Part shown: positions 4,228 to 6,553 of the stretch, piece after piece
How positions within the stretch are numbered: position 1 is the stretch's first letter
How the letters are laid out: each line of letters begins with the position of its first letter
From: Pseudomonadota bacterium
GTDB lineage: Bacteria; Pseudomonadota; Gammaproteobacteria; Xanthomonadales; Xanthomonadaceae
Assembly (NCBI GenBank): GCA_023425225.1
Contig: JAFADB010000106.1
Span: 1-6,553, forward strand
Direction: 5' to 3'
Length of the DNA: 6,553 nt
Program-made: the position numbers and the translations under genes
Notes under the pieces: generated by a model
Databases searched by the model: none
What the model was told of the DNA's origin: nothing
Seen by the model: only the letters and a program-made list of their open reading frames with translations

Positions 4228-6519
4228 TCAGGCCGCCTGCGCCTGTTGCGTGCGCAGGATCCGCGCCGCCTCCACCATCGCCGTCAGCGCGGCGCGGGTC
4301 TCGTCCCAGCCGCGGGTCTTCAGGCCGCAGTCGGGGTTGACCCACAGCTGCTCGGGCGCGAGCACGTCGCGCGCCTTCTCCAGCAATTCCACCATCTCGG
4401 CCACGCCGGGCACGCGCGGGGAATGGATGTCGTACACGCCCGGGCCGATCTCGTTGGGGTAGCGGAACTTCACGAACGCATCGAGCAGTTCCATGCGCGA
4501 GCGCGAGGTCTCGATCGAGATCACGTCCGCATCCATCGCCGCCACCGCCTCGATGATGTCGTTGAACTCGGAGTAGCACATGTGGGTGTGGATCTGGGTG
4601 GCATCGCGCACTCCGCACGAGGCGATGCGGAAGCTCTCCACCGCCCAGTCCAGGTAGGCCTGCCAGTCGCCGCGGCGCAGCGGCAGGCCCTCGCGGATGG
4701 CCGGCTCGTCGATCTGGATGGCGCCGATGCCGGCCGCCTCCAAGTCGCGCACCTCGTCGCGCAGCGCCAGCGCGATCTGCCGGCAGGTCTGCGCGCGCTC
4801 CTGGTCGTCGCGCACGAACGACCACTGCAGCACCGTCACCGGGCCGGTCAGCATGCCCTTCATCGGCCTGTCGGTCAGCGACTGCGCGTACTGCGACCAG
4901 CGCACCGTCATCGGTGCCGGCCGCGCGACGTCGCCGTAGATGATCGGCGGCTTGACGCAGCGGCTGCCGTAGCTCTGCACCCAGCCCAGCCTGGTGAAGG
5001 CGAAGCCGTCGAGCTGCTCGCCGAAGTACTCGACCATGTCGTTGCGCTCGAACTCGCCGTGCACCAGCACGTCCAGCCCGACCTGCTCCTGGAAGCGCAC
5101 GCAGCGCGCGGTCTCGGCCTCGAGGAAGGCGGCGTAGTCGGCGTCGGAGAGCTTGCCGGACCTGTTCCTGGCCCGTGCCTCGCGCACCGCGTGGGTCTGC
5201 GGGAACGAACCGATCGTGGTGGTCGGGTACAGCGGCAGGTTCAGCGCGGCGTGCTGGGCGACGCGGCGCTGCGGATACGGCGAGGCGCGCCTGGCCGCAT
5301 CCGGGCCGAGCGCGGCCAGGCGGCGGGCGACCTCGGCCCGGTGCACCCGCGGCGACAGCCGGCGCGACTCGATCGCCGCGCGCGCCTGCTCCAGCGCGGC
5401 CTCGGCCTCGGGCTTGCCGTCCAGCGCATCGGCCAGGGTGCGCAGCTCGCCCAGCTTCTGCCGGGCGAAGGCCAGCCAGCCGTGCAGCTCGGGATCCAGC
5501 GACTTCTCCTGCGCCAGGTCCACCGGTACGTGCAGCAGCGAGCACGACGGCGCCAGCCACAGGTTGTCCGCGCCGACGTGGCCCTGCGCGTAGCGCGCCA
5601 GGGTCAGCGCGTTGTCCAGCGGCGCGCGCCAGATGTTGCGGCCGTTGACCAGGCCGGCGGACAGCACGCGCCGGGCCGGCAGCGCCTTGAGCACGGCGTC
5701 GAGCTGTTCCAGCCCGCGCACCAGGTCCACGTGCAGGCCCTCCACCGGCAGCGCCGTGGCCAGTTCCAGGTTGTCGCCGAGCGCGCCGAAGTAGGTGGCC
5801 AGCAGCAGCTTCGGCCGCGCCGCCTGCGCCAGGAACTCATAGGCGCGGCGGAAGGCCGTGCGCGCGGCCTCGTCCAGGTCCAGCACCAGCGCCGGCTCGT
5901 CGATCTGCACCCATTCGGCGCCGGCCGCGTGCAGTTTGCCGAGCAGTTCGGCGTAGACCGGCAGCAGGCGCTCGAGCAGGGCCAGGCGGTCGCTGCCGTC
6001 GCTGGTCTTGGACAGCAGCAGGAAGGTGACCGGGCCGATCAGCACCGGCCGGGTGGCGACGCCCAGCGCCCGCGCTTCGAGGAACTCGGCCAGCGGCTTG
6101 TCGCCGCGCAGCGCGAACGGCTGGCCGGCGTGCAGCTCGGGGACGATGTAGTGGTAGTTGGTGTCGAACCACTTGGTCATCTCCAGCGCGTGCAGGTCCA
6201 CGCCGTCGGCCTGGTGGCCGCGCGCCATGGCGAAGTAGCCGGCCAGCGGATCGGCATCGGCCAGCGCGCGGTAGCGCCCGGGGATGGCGTCGAACAGGAA
6301 CGCGGCATCGAGCATCTGGTCGTACAGGCTGAAGTCGTTGCTCGGCGGCAGGTCCACGCCGGCCTCGCGCTGCAGGCGCCAGTGGCGCGCGCGCAGCTCG
6401 CGGGCGGTGTCGAGCAGTTGCGCGGCATCGGTCTCGCCGCGCCAGTGGCTTTCCAGCGCGCGTTTGAGCTCGCGCCGCGCGCCGATGCGCGGGAAGCCCA
6501 GGTTGGTCACGATCGTCAT
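4228..6519 (-). CDS. metE: Cobalamin-independent methionine synthase (5-methyltetrahydropteroyltriglutamate--homocysteine methyltransferase)
   Basis: A 763-residue cytosolic enzyme, close to the 753 of E. coli MetE. It transfers the methyl group of 5-methyltetrahydrofolate polyglutamate to homocysteine, the last step of methionine synthesis, without vitamin B12. The N-terminal barrel starts TIVTNLGFPRIGARRELKRA. The catalytic C-terminal barrel begins near residue 430 (TTTIGSFPQTHAVREAR). The zinc ligands are all present by family position: H646 and C648 (IHTHMCYSEF), E670 (SIETSRS) and C731 (VNPDCGLKTRGW). The catalytic-region QIDEPAIREGLP and DIHSP (H699) are also intact. ATG 6519 is supported by the MTIVTNLGFPRIG start shared by the family and by AGGA at 6530-6533. 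The gene is monocistronic here, convergent with the MgtC-family gene, and its upstream control region is cut by the window edge. Confidence 0.98.
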   Translation of the reverse strand: MTIVTNLGFPRIGARRELKRALESHWRGETDAAQLLDTARELRARHWRLQREAGVDLPPSNDFSLYDQMLDAAFLFDAIPGRYRALADADPLAGYFAMARGHQADGVDLHALEMTKWFDTNYHYIVPELHAGQPFALRGDKPLAEFLEARALGVATRPVLIGPVTFLLLSKTSDGSDRLALLERLLPVYAELLGKLHAAGAEWVQIDEPALVLDLDEAARTAFRRAYEFLAQAARPKLLLATYFGALGDNLELATALPVEGLHVDLVRGLEQLDAVLKALPARRVLSAGLVNGRNIWRAPLDNALTLARYAQGHVGADNLWLAPSCSLLHVPVDLAQEKSLDPELHGWLAFARQKLGELRTLADALDGKPEAEAALEQARAAIESRRLSPRVHRAEVARRLAALGPDAARRASPYPQRRVAQHAALNLPLYPTTTIGSFPQTHAVREARARNRSGKLSDADYAAFLEAETARCVRFQEQVGLDVLVHGEFERNDMVEYFGEQLDGFAFTRLGWVQSYGSRCVKPPIIYGDVARPAPMTVRWSQYAQSLTDRPMKGMLTGPVTVLQWSFVRDDQERAQTCRQIALALRDEVRDLEAAGIGAIQIDEPAIREGLPLRRGDWQAYLDWAVESFRIASCGVRDATQIHTHMCYSEFNDIIEAVAAMDADVISIETSRSRMELLDAFVKFRYPNEIGPGVYDIHSPRVPGVAEMVELLEKARDVLAPEQLWVNPDCGLKTRGWDETRAALTAMVEAARILRTQQAQAA

Positions 6520-6534
6520 GGTGTGTGTGTCCTC
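6520..6534 (-). promoter_or_regulatory. metE: metE Shine-Dalgarno with (AC)5 spacer
   Basis: Read on the minus strand, GAGGA (6530-6534) is followed by a run of alternating AC (ACACACACAC at 6521-6530) and then C before ATG. The spacer is about ten bases, slightly long, and is made almost wholly of a dinucleotide repeat. Slippage of one unit would shorten or lengthen the spacing by two bases. Five units is short for true phase variation. Confidence 0.55.
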
Positions 6535-6553
6535 ATTGCATCGGTGGCATTGA

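Noticed and set aside
2888..5560. Very long minus-strand open frame (890 codons) across the MgtC-family gene, the repeat gap and metE
   Set aside because: It overlaps two well-supported genes out of frame, its composition is Ala/Arg/Gly-rich as expected for a high-GC shadow frame, and it crosses the repeats. No domain is recognisable.
6520..6553. SAM or cobalamin riboswitch upstream of metE
   Set aside because: Only 34 bases upstream are present, too few to contain or exclude one.
1..6553. tRNA, rRNA, transposase, integrase or attachment site
   Set aside because: No tRNA-like cloverleaf, rRNA segment, transposase motif or flanking target duplication was seen.

Overview
The window is a GC-rich chromosomal segment with strong G/C preference at third codon positions. 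Gene content, protein style and intergenic repeats of the form ATCCCCGCGCAGGCGGGGA point to a gammaproteobacterium of the Xanthomonadaceae/Lysobacteraceae (Luteimonas, Lysobacter, Pseudoxanthomonas, Stenotrophomonas or Xanthomonas-like). The genus cannot be fixed from the sequence alone.

Left part (1-2652): a LysR-type regulator on the minus strand is divergent from a 12-TM major facilitator exporter. The pairing and the exporter's sequence resemble the E. coli YnfL/YnfM pair. The shared gap holds a dyad with the T-N11-A spacing of LysR operators, overlapping the regulator's start. Two bases after the exporter stop begins a glyoxalase-fold (VOC) gene. It is full length and collinear with its family, but codon 86 is an in-frame amber (TAG), so it is annotated as a probable pseudogene or a readthrough/sequencing-error case.

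Middle (2653-4227): an MgtC/SapB-family membrane protein follows on the plus strand. Then comes a 787-bp non-coding stretch between convergent genes. It is packed with repeats: an inverted pair of REP-like palindromes (REPIN-like), a third solitary REP, two diverged inverted copies of a ~115-bp unit with a hairpin that shows a compensatory base-pair change, and a third copy of that unit's first 25 bases. ORFs here are translations of repeats, not genes.

Right part (4228-6553): complete metE (cobalamin-independent methionine synthase) on the minus strand. All zinc ligands are present, a terminator-like hairpin follows its stop, and an (AC)5 tract sits between its Shine-Dalgarno and start. The window ends 34 bases upstream, so metE promoter control is not visible.

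The genes do not form one pathway. The regulator, exporter and VOC gene look like one regulated transport/detoxification unit. The MgtC-family gene may be read from the same direction, and metE is an independent housekeeping gene. I see no convincing novel multi-gene system. The most unusual items are the amber-interrupted VOC gene and the structured repeat cluster.
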